A stretch of DNA of 47,099 bases from a bacterium (GCA_021812945.1 JAKAMI010000004.1:1-47099); one strand, 5' to 3'. Shown: positions 38,507 through 46,501, counted from the stretch's first letter. Notes: a model not told the origin generated them from the sequence alone. Numbers and translations are program-made.

Positions 38507-38935
38507 CTAGCAGAACGCCTCGCGGAACGCCTCGATGATCTGGCGGTCTGTCTCGTCGAAGCTCGGCATTGCACTCTGGTAGCCGTCGGGGTCCAGAATC
38601 GACTCACGAACCCACTCGGCCAACGCTAACATGTGCTTGGTCGTCGACAGCGGGTCCTCGCCCGGATCGGCCATGGCCTCGCGGAGGTGCTGCGCGAGAT
38701 AGACCAGCTCGACAGGATCGTGGAGGAGTCTCTCGCGATACCCCTTGGCCTTCTCGGCGTAGACCTCCGCCAACTCGAGGCAAGAGGCGTCTCCGAGGCA
38801 GAAGATCTCATCTCGGACAAACCCCAGAACTTCGTTCGGGCCCATTGCCCTGACCTTCCCGAGACAGTCGTCCAGCCAGCCGAGCTGAAGAGAACTCAGA
38901 CCGACCTGCTGAAGTGTGACAACATCGGTAACCAT
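38507..38935 (-). CDS. GC-rich helical protein of unknown function
   Basis: Start set at 38935 (about 142 aa), seven bases after GGGAGG; ATG 38938 is adjacent and the track's 22 extra residues precede the ribosome site. The protein is helical and acidic: LQQVGLSSLQLGWLDDCLGKVRAMGPNEV ... CLGDASCLELAEVYAEKAKGY ... PVELVYLAQHLREAMADP. No motif or family is recognised. No membrane segment. Codon use is far more GC-rich than that of its neighbours. It has its own TTGACA promoter and ends in a hairpin unit, one of the cassette-like islands. Confidence 0.7.
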   Translation of the reverse strand: MVTDVVTLQQVGLSSLQLGWLDDCLGKVRAMGPNEVLGFVRDEIFCLGDASCLELAEVYAEKAKGYRERLLHDPVELVYLAQHLREAMADPGEDPLSTTKHMLALAEWVRESILDPDGYQSAMPSFDETDRQIIEAFREAFC

Positions 38936-38973
38936 CATGGCGCCTCCCTTGATCGGATGTCGGCAATGGCTTA

Positions 38974-39001
38974 AAAATAGCAGAATTATTGAGTTTGTCA
39001 A
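38974..39001 (-). promoter_or_regulatory. Promoter of the 142-aa gene
   Basis: TTGACA (39001-38996), 16-bp spacer, TATTTT (38979-38974), minus strand. Confidence 0.65.
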
Positions 39002-39018
39002 ACAGAATTTTGTTTTTA

Positions 39019-39172
39019 AGTCCAGCCTTCAGGCTGTGACACCGTAAACGGTGGGCTCAAGACGATTTGAGACCAAGCTTTAGCTTGTTTCCAAAGCACC
39101 CTAAAGGCTGGTCTCAAAAATATTGGAGTCCGAGCTTCAGCCGGTTATTTGAGCACGCTCAAGCGTGGACTA
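39019..39172. repeat. Array of three double-hairpin repeat units
   Basis: Units at 39019-39058, 39069-39115 and 39125-39172. Each is two small stem-loops (for example CAGCCTTCAGGCTG with CACCGT/ACGGTG) enclosed by a closing stem (GAGACC/GGTCTC in the second, GAGTCC/GGACTA in the third). Confidence 0.75.
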
Positions 39173-39176
39173 CAAT

Positions 39177-39205
39177 TTCGCAATTATTTTGATATTTGTT
39201 ACAAT
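39177..39205 (+). promoter_or_regulatory. Promoter of the FtsA-like gene, apparently leaderless
   Basis: TTCGCA (39177-39182), 17-bp spacer, TACAAT (39200-39205), then seven bases to the ATG at 39213. Confidence 0.4.
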
Positions 39206-39212
39206 GTAAACA

Positions 39213-40469
39213 ATGGTTTTCGGATTCAAGGGTCTCCGCAAAGGAGGCAAAAAACATTTCGCCTTGGCGCTGGACATTGGAACCGAATTTGTCAAGGCGC
39301 TGATCTACCGCATCGAGGGCAATCGAGGCGTAGTTGTTGGGGTTGGCAAACAGAGGCAAAGATTGTCCGATATGCAGGGCGGTAAGGTAACCGATATCGC
39401 CGGGGTCATCGCCAACTGCGAGGAAGCCTTACAACACGCGGCGGAGATGGCTCACGAAGCGCCCCGCCAGTGCGTCATCGGCATCGCCGGCGAGCTGGTC
39501 AAAGGCACAACCACTACGGTGCACTATGAGCGCGACCATCCCCTGACGAAAATAACAGTCTCAGAGCTAAAAAACATCATTGCAAAGGTTCAAAACAGAG
39601 CTTTCGACAAGACCCGCCAGACTTTGGCTTGGGAGACCGGTTACCGCGAGATCGATGTCCGACTGGTCAACTCTGCGGTGGTTGACGTCCGAATTGACGG
39701 CTACCGTGTCACTAACCCGGTCGGTTTTCAAGGCCGCGATATCTCCATCGGCGTTTTCAACGCCTTCGCGCCGATAGTTCACCTCGGTGCTTTGCAAACC
39801 ATATCGGAGGGGTTAGGATTGGACTTGCTGGCGGTAGCCGCCGAGCCCTACGCCGTGGCCCGTTGCATGGGGCTTGAGGAATCGACCGACTTTTCCGCTA
39901 TTTTTATCGACATCGGGGGCGGCACCACCGACATTGCCGTAGTGCGAAATGGCGGGGTTGAGGGGACGCGGATGTTTGCCATCGGCGGGCGGGTTTTCAC
40001 CAAACGGGTGGCGCAGGAGCTTGATTTATCATTTGGTGAAGCCGAGAAGAAGAAACTGGAATATTCCGAAGGGAAATTGTCTGAGGAGGAGGCGGAAAGG
40101 GTCAAGAAGGGCATCGATGCCGATTGCCAAGTTTGGCTTTCCGGAGTAGAATTAGCGTTAGGGGAGTTTGGCGGCTCCGATCTTTTGCCGTCCAAAATTT
40201 TACTCTGCGGCGGCGGTTCCCTACTTCCGGAGATCCAGGAGTTCTTGGAATCCCGCGAATGGGTCAAACGTTTGCCTTTCGCCCGCCAGCCCAAGGTGGA
40301 GTTTATCCATCCTTCCGACGTCGCCAATATCTCCGACGAAACCGGCGAACTGGTGGGCGCACAGGACATTACCCCCATGGCTCTGGCCAATCTCGGCATC
40401 GACCTCTCCGGAGAATCAGGCGTGGTTGAGGGGATACTGGATCGGGTGGTTGAGTCGATTAAAGAGTAA
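39213..40469 (+). CDS. ftsA: FtsA-like actin-fold ATPase (cell division)
   Basis: 418 aa. Actin-like ATPase motifs: phosphate 1 LALDIGTEFVKALIY, phosphate 2 IFIDIGGGTTDIAVV, and an adenosine motif KILLCGGGSLLPE. An SHS2-like insert between the first lobe's strands (residues about 85-160) is the mark of FtsA/PilM. No PilM-like pilus genes follow. In this neighbourhood (mltG, mreB, transglycosylase) a division or envelope scaffold is likeliest. The C-terminal membrane helix typical of FtsA is represented by an amphipathic VVEGILDRVVESIK. Start follows a -10 by seven bases. Confidence 0.8.
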   Translation: MVFGFKGLRKGGKKHFALALDIGTEFVKALIYRIEGNRGVVVGVGKQRQRLSDMQGGKVTDIAGVIANCEEALQHAAEMAHEAPRQCVIGIAGELVKGTTTTVHYERDHPLTKITVSELKNIIAKVQNRAFDKTRQTLAWETGYREIDVRLVNSAVVDVRIDGYRVTNPVGFQGRDISIGVFNAFAPIVHLGALQTISEGLGLDLLAVAAEPYAVARCMGLEESTDFSAIFIDIGGGTTDIAVVRNGGVEGTRMFAIGGRVFTKRVAQELDLSFGEAEKKKLEYSEGKLSEEEAERVKKGIDADCQVWLSGVELALGEFGGSDLLPSKILLCGGGSLLPEIQEFLESREWVKRLPFARQPKVEFIHPSDVANISDETGELVGAQDITPMALANLGIDLSGESGVVEGILDRVVESIKE

Positions 40470-40590
40470 ATAGTGATAGACGTGGCTAGACATAGTGAGA
40501 AATAGTTAGACATGGTAAGACAAAGCAAGACATTGACAAACAATTTCTCTCTATCGTCTCACTATTTCTCTCTACTTCTAACGGCATTCG
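40470..40590. repeat. Long quasi-palindrome before the baseplate-J-like gene
   Basis: TAGACATAG/TAGTTAGACATGG words on the left and TCTCACTATTTCTCTCTACT on the right pair imperfectly. A close relative of the right arm lies at 17012-17040 before the ABC exporter. Confidence 0.5.
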
Positions 40591-40597
40591 AAAACGC

Positions 40598-42655
40598 ATG
40601 GAAGATAAGTTGATATATCTCGAATCGGATGAGGAAATCACCTCGGTTATCGACAAGATCAGTAAAGCTACCAGTGTCGATGTCGCCCTGGTGATACCTC
40701 GAGGGGGAAACCTTGCGCAGAGCATCGTTAATTTGAAATTGCTGAAAAAGCGTGCTTCTGATTTGGGTAAAGATGTCTCTTTGGTTACCGCCGACAAGAT
40801 CAGCCGTAACCTGGCTTCGCAGGTGGGGATCTCGGTCTATTCACGAGTGGATGAAGTCGGCCGCAGATCCGTGCCGCCGGCACCGCTTATGGCTGAAAGA
40901 CCAGTCGCTATAGCCGAGGAGGTTATTAAATCCGACGTTCCCGCGCCGGCACCGGCCAAACCGGCCGAGGAGTTGCCGGAGATGCCCGGGATCAAGATAC
41001 ATCGGTACTATGATGAACGAAGTCAATCACCGGTGATCAGTAATCAGTTATCAGGGGAAAGTAATACAAAGTCAGAACCGAATTTGAAAACTGACAACCG
41101 AAAACTGACAACCGAAAACAAATCTTTAGAGCCATCGAAGGACGAGGTAGTTGAGGAAAGTGTTCAAAAAGACGTTGAGAAACCAATTCCTGCCGAGGTC
41201 ATCGAGCTTCCAGAGCATCCGGTAATCGTGGAGTCCGAAAATCCCGGAGTTCGAAAGTCCGAAGAAAATCCAGAAATAAGGGAAGAAAAACTCCCGGAAG
41301 AAAGCGGTTTCAAACGCAAGAAAATCAGTGTCAGAGACGCTATTAAAAATAGTCGGGAGTCACAAGATAGTCCAGAGTCCCAAGCCATGCCTGCCGGCAG
41401 GCAGGTCCAAAGTCACGAGGAAGAATATTCAAAATCAAGAATTAATAATTCTGACGAATCGAAACCCAAACTTCCGGGTCGGCGATTCAAGCCGATGAAA
41501 AAACGCCGGGCGTTGTTTGTGCTGATCGCTCTAGCCCTTGCTGTCATCTTAGCTTTCGGTTATCTGATACTGCCGCAAGCCAAGGCCACCGTCACCTTCA
41601 AGGCGGAAAATTTCGATCAGAGTTCCGAGGCCGCCATCAGTACCGCCCAAAAGGGAACAGACGCGGATAACGTCATTATTACCGCTACTCAGAACAGCGT
41701 AGACAAAGAGATTTCAGACAAATTTTCTGCTACCGGACAAAGAAATATTGGTGCCAAAGCAACCGGTAAAGTCACTCTTTTTAATGCCGGTTCATCTGCC
41801 CCGCAGAAAATAAATTCCGGACAGGTTCTAAGCTACGACAGTAAAAATTTTACTATCAACGCCGCTGTAACCATTCCGGGAGCCTCGGTTTCGGGAGGCA
41901 ACATTGTCCCTGGGCAAGTCTCGGCCGACGTCACCGCTACCGACTCGGGCGAAGTCTATAATTTGGCTCTGGTTAAATCTCCCAATAAATTCGTGCTGAA
42001 CAGTTTTCCCTCGACCCAGACTTGGGCCGAATCGGCCGCGGCCTTTGCCGGCGGCTCGACCCAAAATGTCAAAGTAATCCAACAGAGTGACATCAATTCG
42101 GCTCAAGAAGCTATTAAAACCAAGCTTTCGGCCCAGGCCAAAGAGGAGGTTTTGAAGAAAGTTCCCACAACCGAAAAATACCTTGACGGGACCATTTCCG
42201 AAAACATTAGCGCTCTTTCATCTTCGGCTCTGGCAGGGGCGCAAGCCGACGACTTTACTTTTTCCGGGAAAATCAGCACCGGCATTTTATCCTTTAACGA
42301 GAATACTCTCAGGGATTTGTTAATATCAAAATATGAAGCCAAACTGGACCGAAACCGCGTCTTGGTGCAAAAGGATAAGATAGTGCTGGACTATCTTATC
42401 AAATCGTTGGACATGGCTTCGGGCAAGGCCGTTTACACTATCAAAATGTCCGGAAAAATCAGCAGTCGGGTTGACACCGAGAGACTGAAGGAACAGCTCA
42501 GCGGCAAGCCGCTGGATGAAGCGAAGCGGGTATTGTCTGCCATCGACTTAGTCAAATCGGTAGACCTTCGGATGTCTCCCAATCTTTCCGTTTACAAAAC
42601 TATGCCGCTGTTTAAGAACAGTATAAAAATTGAAACATTATACGAAACGGAATAA
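40598..42655 (+). CDS. Baseplate-J-like membrane protein, CPR type
   Basis: 685 aa. The N-terminal domain (residues 1-90: LIYLESDEEITSVIDKISK ... LVTADKISRNLASQVGI) is an alpha/beta fold seen with CPR FtsA-linked proteins. A long acidic low-complexity linker follows (about 95-300), then one helix (ALFVLIALALAVILAFGYLI) and an extracytoplasmic region with Baseplate_J-like motifs (GAKATGKVTLFNAG ... PGAS ... VPGQVSADVTATDSGEVYN). It may join the division machinery to the cell surface or S-layer. The linker contains an in-frame AMPAGRQ repeat insertion. It lies 128 bases after ftsA. Confidence 0.75.
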   Translation: MEDKLIYLESDEEITSVIDKISKATSVDVALVIPRGGNLAQSIVNLKLLKKRASDLGKDVSLVTADKISRNLASQVGISVYSRVDEVGRRSVPPAPLMAERPVAIAEEVIKSDVPAPAPAKPAEELPEMPGIKIHRYYDERSQSPVISNQLSGESNTKSEPNLKTDNRKLTTENKSLEPSKDEVVEESVQKDVEKPIPAEVIELPEHPVIVESENPGVRKSEENPEIREEKLPEESGFKRKKISVRDAIKNSRESQDSPESQAMPAGRQVQSHEEEYSKSRINNSDESKPKLPGRRFKPMKKRRALFVLIALALAVILAFGYLILPQAKATVTFKAENFDQSSEAAISTAQKGTDADNVIITATQNSVDKEISDKFSATGQRNIGAKATGKVTLFNAGSSAPQKINSGQVLSYDSKNFTINAAVTIPGASVSGGNIVPGQVSADVTATDSGEVYNLALVKSPNKFVLNSFPSTQTWAESAAAFAGGSTQNVKVIQQSDINSAQEAIKTKLSAQAKEEVLKKVPTTEKYLDGTISENISALSSSALAGAQADDFTFSGKISTGILSFNENTLRDLLISKYEAKLDRNRVLVQKDKIVLDYLIKSLDMASGKAVYTIKMSGKISSRVDTERLKEQLSGKPLDEAKRVLSAIDLVKSVDLRMSPNLSVYKTMPLFKNSIKIETLYETE
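41386..41406. repeat. CCTGCCGGCAGG repeat inside the baseplate-J-like gene
   Basis: CATGCCTGCCGGCAGGCAGG, a palindromic insertion translated as MPAGRQ within the disordered linker. Confidence 0.65.
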
Positions 42656-42729
42656 AAATTCAAAAGTGCAATTAATAATTATCTAATTTTAACTTTCAAT
42701 TTTGACTTTTGAATTATGACTTATTAATT

Positions 42730-43143
42730 ATGTATCTAGGCATCGACTACGGGAAAAAGAAAGTTGGAATAGCGGTCGGGGAGAGCATTGCTTTTTCCCG
42801 CGGTTTTTATAATAACAATCAGGAGCTGTTTGGTAAAATTGTCGAGTTGATCAAGGGCGAGGAGATCTCAGTGGTGGTTCTGGGCCTGCCGGTCAAAGAT
42901 TCCGGCCAAGAGGGAGAGTTAGCCGAGGAGATCCGGCGGTTCGGCCAGAAACTAGCTGCCAACACTTCGGCGGAGATAGTTTATGAAAACGAGTCAGACA
43001 CCAGCTTTGCTTCTCATCAAGAGTTGAAAAACGCCGGCATCGACATCCGCTCGGCAAAAACAGAAGTCGATGGACTGGCTGCCGAGAAAATCCTGCAACA
43101 ATATATAGATAGTTCAAAATTCAGATCTCAAATCTCAAAATAA
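42730..43143 (+). CDS. ruvX: RuvX/YqgF Holliday-junction resolvase family protein
   Basis: Start set at 42730 (MYLGIDYGKKKVGIAVG; 137 aa), because seven extra residues in the track come from the AT-rich gap. RNase-H-like fold: strand 1 with the catalytic Asp in GIDYGKKKVG, VVVLGLPVKDSG, then ENESDTSFASHQEL and the C-terminal VDGLAAEKILQQYID Asp. The family cuts recombination junctions or processes 16S rRNA. It is followed by mltG (58 bases), a common order in bacteria. Confidence 0.93.
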   Translation: MYLGIDYGKKKVGIAVGESIAFSRGFYNNNQELFGKIVELIKGEEISVVVLGLPVKDSGQEGELAEEIRRFGQKLAANTSAEIVYENESDTSFASHQELKNAGIDIRSAKTEVDGLAAEKILQQYIDSSKFRSQISK

Positions 43144-43201
43144 ATGAATAATTTTGAATTGATAACTACACTTTGAGATTTGAATTTTGAGGTCTGAGAT
43201 T

Positions 43202-44161
43202 ATGAACAAAAAAATACTCTTAATTATTTTGGGTTTGGCGGTAATTGGGGCAGTTTCACTGCCTTTTTATGTGGTGCGGGAGCTTAACCATTCGGTTTCT
43301 TCCAACCACCGGCTGACGGATTTTGTGGTTTCCGACGGTGAGACAACCTCGGCCATCGGCAGTCGTCTGGTGGAGCAGAAATTGATTAATAGTAAGCTGA
43401 GTTTTTTGGTTTACGTTTATTCTAGAAACAAGAAAATCCAGTCCGGGAACTATGAACTTTCGGCCGATATGAGCGAGAAGAACCTTATCGATACCATCAG
43501 CGTCGGTCAGACCAAAACCATCCGGGTGACTATTCCCGAGGGCTGGAGATTAGAGCAAATAGCGGCCCGACTGGAAGCCAAAAAAGTGGTAAAGTATGAC
43601 GACTTCATACAAGCCGCCAAGGGCAGCGAAGGCTACCTTTTCCCCGACACCTACGATTTTAGAACCGACTTGACGGCCGCGGCGGTGGCGCGGATGATGA
43701 CGGCGAACTTTGACAAGAGAACCATCGGGTCAAATCTAGCCAAGAATGATATTATTTTAGCCTCAATAATTGAAAGAGAAGCGGAGAACGACGCCGACCG
43801 GGCGGGGATTGCCGGGGTTTTTGCTAATCGACTTAAGATCAATATGAAACTCCAATCCGATGTGACTGTGATCTACCAAAGGGATAACAATAACTATCGA
43901 ACCGGCGATCAAAGTTTTCAATTCTGGCAGAAACTGGCTTCAGGCGATATTACTCGAGTTACGGGGAGTTATAGTACTTATCAAAACGCCGGCCTTCCCC
44001 CGGGACCAATCTGCAACCCGGGGCTAAAAAGCCTCGAAGCGGCCCAAAATCCGGCCGAACATGGCTACTTGTATTTTCTTTACGGGCCAAAAGGCGACAT
44101 CCACTACGCCTCTTCCCAAGCCCAGCAAGATCAAAACGCTCAGAAATATCTGGGGTACTGA
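43202..44161 (+). CDS. mltG: Endolytic murein transglycosylase MltG (YceG)
   Basis: 319 aa from ATG 43202 (MNKKILLI). One signal anchor (residues 5-25), a LysM-like module (SDGETTSAIGSRLVEQKLI), and the YceG catalytic domain: SYLFPDTYDF-type motif, ILASIIEREAENDADRAGIAGVFANRL with the catalytic Glu, QSDVTVIYQ, and YSTYQNAGLPPGPICNPGLKSLEAA. It cuts nascent glycan chains and sets their length. It follows ruvX, and a set of hairpins ends the run. No residue of the active site is missing. Confidence 0.96.
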   Translation: MNKKILLIILGLAVIGAVSLPFYVVRELNHSVSSNHRLTDFVVSDGETTSAIGSRLVEQKLINSKLSFLVYVYSRNKKIQSGNYELSADMSEKNLIDTISVGQTKTIRVTIPEGWRLEQIAARLEAKKVVKYDDFIQAAKGSEGYLFPDTYDFRTDLTAAAVARMMTANFDKRTIGSNLAKNDIILASIIEREAENDADRAGIAGVFANRLKINMKLQSDVTVIYQRDNNNYRTGDQSFQFWQKLASGDITRVTGSYSTYQNAGLPPGPICNPGLKSLEAAQNPAEHGYLYFLYGPKGDIHYASSQAQQDQNAQKYLGY

Positions 44162-44184
44162 ACATTGATCTAACTAATGTATTC

Positions 44185-44333
44185 ACCCCGAGGGTAGGCT
44201 CTGATTCCCTCGGGGTGGGATGATTTCTATAAAGACAGTCTTCGCTGGTTTCGAAGACTGTCTTTATCCGCGACTGTCGACTGATTAAAATATTTTTTCC
44301 TCTGACACTTTAGTCACGATCGTGACTAAAGTG
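44185..44333. repeat. Three consecutive hairpins after mltG
   Basis: CACCCCGAGGG/CCCTCGGGGTG (about 44185-44218); ATAAAGACAGTCTTCG/CGAAGACTGTCTTTAT (16 bp, about 44229-44267); and a perfect 28-bp palindrome (44306-44333, half-site CACTTTAGTCACGA). The first two look like terminators; the last, with no loop, resembles a dyad operator. Confidence 0.75.
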
Positions 44334-44418
44334 TGACTGATAAATGAGTAATGGACAAAGCTGAATAAACTACACTACAAAAGACGGTCATTAGTTCAAA
44401 TATTATTATTGCCAAGCA

Positions 44419-44447
44419 TTGACTTTTTGGTTCGTATCGACTATTTT
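44419..44447 (+). promoter_or_regulatory. Promoter of pyrF-pyrE
   Basis: TTGACT (44419-44424), 17-bp spacer, TATTTT (44442-44447). Start site about 90 bases before the TTG start. Confidence 0.6.
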
Positions 44448-44542
44448 CTAAATAGCCAACCTAACTCGGTTACACCCATCAAAGTGGCCGGTCTAGGCTT
44501 CTTTGAGGTTTGGCATACTGCTGTTACGGAGGTGTTGTAAAG

Positions 44543-45583
44543 TTGAGAGAATATGCGCCGGAGAGCTTTGTGGCCCGGTACGACAAACGGGCCAGGGAGA
44601 AGAGGTCGGTCCTCTGTGTGGGGATTGACCCCACAGCGAAGCACATCCCGCCGAAGTTCGGGTTCGGGAGTGCATCGAATCTTGCCAACTGGTGGGCGTA
44701 TCTGAAGCTGGTGATTGAGCTGGCGGCGCAGTACGCTGCCCAGGTCAAACCCCAGTCGGCGTTCTACGAAGCGGTAATGCGCCTCGGTGGCATGGAGCTG
44801 TTGTACAAGGTGGTTTGCTACGCCCATGAGCTTGGGCTGCTGGCTACCATCGATGCCAAGCGTCAGGATATCGGCAACACTGACGAGCACTACGCTCTCT
44901 GGATCTTCGGTGACTGCGATGGTGACGGTGACAACTGGATGGTCACAGGACTCGATGGCTACAACGGTTTCGAGTTTGACGCCTGCACGCGCAACATCTA
45001 CCTCGGCCCGACCTTCTGGCCAAACGACAAGGAGCAGAACTGGTGGCCTTACATGCAGAAGGGCAAGATGCCCATCCTCATGTGTCGGACGAGCAACGGG
45101 GAGGCACCCTGGCTCCAGGACCTATCACTGAGCCGCAACCAGCCGGATGGTAGGATCGTCGACCCCAATTTCTCGCTGGTCTACCAGTGGGTGGCCGGCG
45201 AGATCCAGCGTCTCGATGCGGAAGCGGCAGAGAGGAGTGGCGGGGTTGCCTGCATCGGCGCGGTCGTAGGCGCGACCTACCCTCAGGAGGCGATGATCTG
45301 CCGCCAGCTTGCGCCGGACGTATTTTTCCTCATTCCAGGGTATGGCGCGCAGGGTGGCGGAGCGGCTGGTGCAGTCGCTGGCTTCCCCAACGATGGGCGC
45401 CTCCTCGGCACGGTCAACTCCAGCCGTGGTATCACCACTGCATGGGCGGACAAGAACGGCGACCCGAAGCCCGGCGATCCATTGATGCACGTCGAGGCGG
45501 CGATCGTCGATGCCAACAACGAGTTGAACGAGGCCCTCGAGGCAAAGCTCGGCCTGGACCCGTACGGCGCCCTCGCCGCGTAG
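44543..45583 (+). CDS. pyrF: Orotidine-5'-phosphate decarboxylase, long subfamily-2 form
   Basis: About 346 aa, longer than the 230-aa E. coli type. LCVGIDPTAKHIPPKFG, with the long VKPQSAFYEAVMRLG and the catalytic IDAKRQDIGNTD (the D-x-K-x-x-D motif), places it in the subfamily 2 type of OMP decarboxylases that make UMP. GGAGGTG lies ten bases before a TTG start that I prefer to the ATG at 44510, which lies upstream of the ribosome site. GC-rich codons differ strongly from neighbours. pyrE follows after 60 bases. Confidence 0.93.
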   Translation: MREYAPESFVARYDKRAREKRSVLCVGIDPTAKHIPPKFGFGSASNLANWWAYLKLVIELAAQYAAQVKPQSAFYEAVMRLGGMELLYKVVCYAHELGLLATIDAKRQDIGNTDEHYALWIFGDCDGDGDNWMVTGLDGYNGFEFDACTRNIYLGPTFWPNDKEQNWWPYMQKGKMPILMCRTSNGEAPWLQDLSLSRNQPDGRIVDPNFSLVYQWVAGEIQRLDAEAAERSGGVACIGAVVGATYPQEAMICRQLAPDVFFLIPGYGAQGGGAAGAVAGFPNDGRLLGTVNSSRGITTAWADKNGDPKPGDPLMHVEAAIVDANNELNEALEAKLGLDPYGALAA

Positions 45584-45643
45584 GTGCGGCGGCACGACGG
45601 AGTCGTTCCAACCCACTCCCAAAACGGGAGGAGGTGAAACAGA

Positions 45644-46381
45644 ATGGGAATCGTCGAAGTGATGTCGCTCCCTAACCTACGCGGATCGCTTAGGCAGATG
45701 TTCGAGGATCGCTTGCCTCGGATCCTCGATCGGCCCGAGATGATGCGGATGCTAGAGCTGTGCAGTGCTCTCTGGGCGTACGACCCCGAGTTTGAGCCGA
45801 GGATGCCCCACCCGATTCTGCGAAGCGGTGCCCACAGTGACTTCTTCGTGAACTGCATGGATGCCCTGAAAGAAAGCACGGTGCTCAACGCGCTGGCCCA
45901 TCAGATTGTAATCCGATGCAGCGACATGGTGTGTCAGATGACTGAGGACGACTGGGTTATCGGTGCCGAACGCGCAGGTGCGCCGATCAGTCAGGAGGTC
46001 GCTCGGTTGGTGGGATGTCGCCATGCCACAGTCGAGAAGGACAGTGATGGCAACCCGACGGTCTTCAACCGGTTCGACATCACGGCTAGGGAGAAGGTGC
46101 TTCTGGTCAACGATCTGCTCAGTCACCCAGACGGTAGCACCTATATGTCTAAGGTGGCTGTGCAGCAGGCGTGTCCAGAGGCAGAGATCCTTCCCGCCGC
46201 GATGCATGTCGTTAATCGGTCGAACGCCGAGAGGCTGATCGACGACACACCGGTGCGGGCGCTCTTGCCGTTATCTCCCCGTGAGTATCCGGCAGACAAC
46301 TGCCCCCTGTGTCAGGAGGGCTCAGAGGCGCTGAAGTTCAAGGCGAACAAAGCGCTGTTCTACGCCTATCTGAGAAGCTAA
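45644..46381 (+). CDS. pyrE: Orotate phosphoribosyltransferase-like protein
   Basis: 245 aa. The type I PRTase fold is read from ILRSGAHSDFFVN, WVIGAERAGAPISQEVARLVG and the PRPP loop VLLVNDLLSHPDGST, which is less canonical than the VVEDVITTGGS of common PyrE enzymes (the acidic pair is ND instead of ED). CPLC near the end is a Cys pair seen in divergent OPRTases of small genomes. AGGAGGTGA, complementary to the 16S tail, stands seven bases before the ATG. Adjacent pyrF makes the two-step UMP route complete. GC-rich like pyrF. Confidence 0.88.
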   Translation: MGIVEVMSLPNLRGSLRQMFEDRLPRILDRPEMMRMLELCSALWAYDPEFEPRMPHPILRSGAHSDFFVNCMDALKESTVLNALAHQIVIRCSDMVCQMTEDDWVIGAERAGAPISQEVARLVGCRHATVEKDSDGNPTVFNRFDITAREKVLLVNDLLSHPDGSTYMSKVAVQQACPEAEILPAAMHVVNRSNAERLIDDTPVRALLPLSPREYPADNCPLCQEGSEALKFKANKALFYAYLRS

Positions 46382-46441
46382 GCCAAGACCGAGCGGGGAA
46401 CTCGGTTGCGATAAGTGAGAACTGGAATGTGAGTGAACTGG

Positions 46442-46470
46442 GAAGGCCGGCCGCCGCAATGCCGGCCTTC
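46442..46470 (+). terminator. Hairpin after pyrE
   Basis: GAAGGCCGGC/GCCGGCCTTC, 10-bp perfect stem with a nine-base loop. The following T run is weak (AGTGGTTTAA). Confidence 0.65.
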
Positions 46471-46501
46471 AGTGGTTTAAAAGCAAGATCAAATGTAAAT
46501 A

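Noticed and set aside
38569-38974. Plus-strand ORFs (94 and 113 aa)
   Set aside because: Antisense to the 142-aa gene, which has promoter and ribosome site on the other strand.
39848-40543. 231-aa minus-strand ORF
   Set aside because: Shadow of the FtsA-like gene; Ser/Pro-rich translation typical of antisense frames.
45125-45888. 165-aa and 201-aa minus-strand ORFs
   Set aside because: Shadows of pyrF/pyrE, common in GC-rich coding DNA; no start signals.
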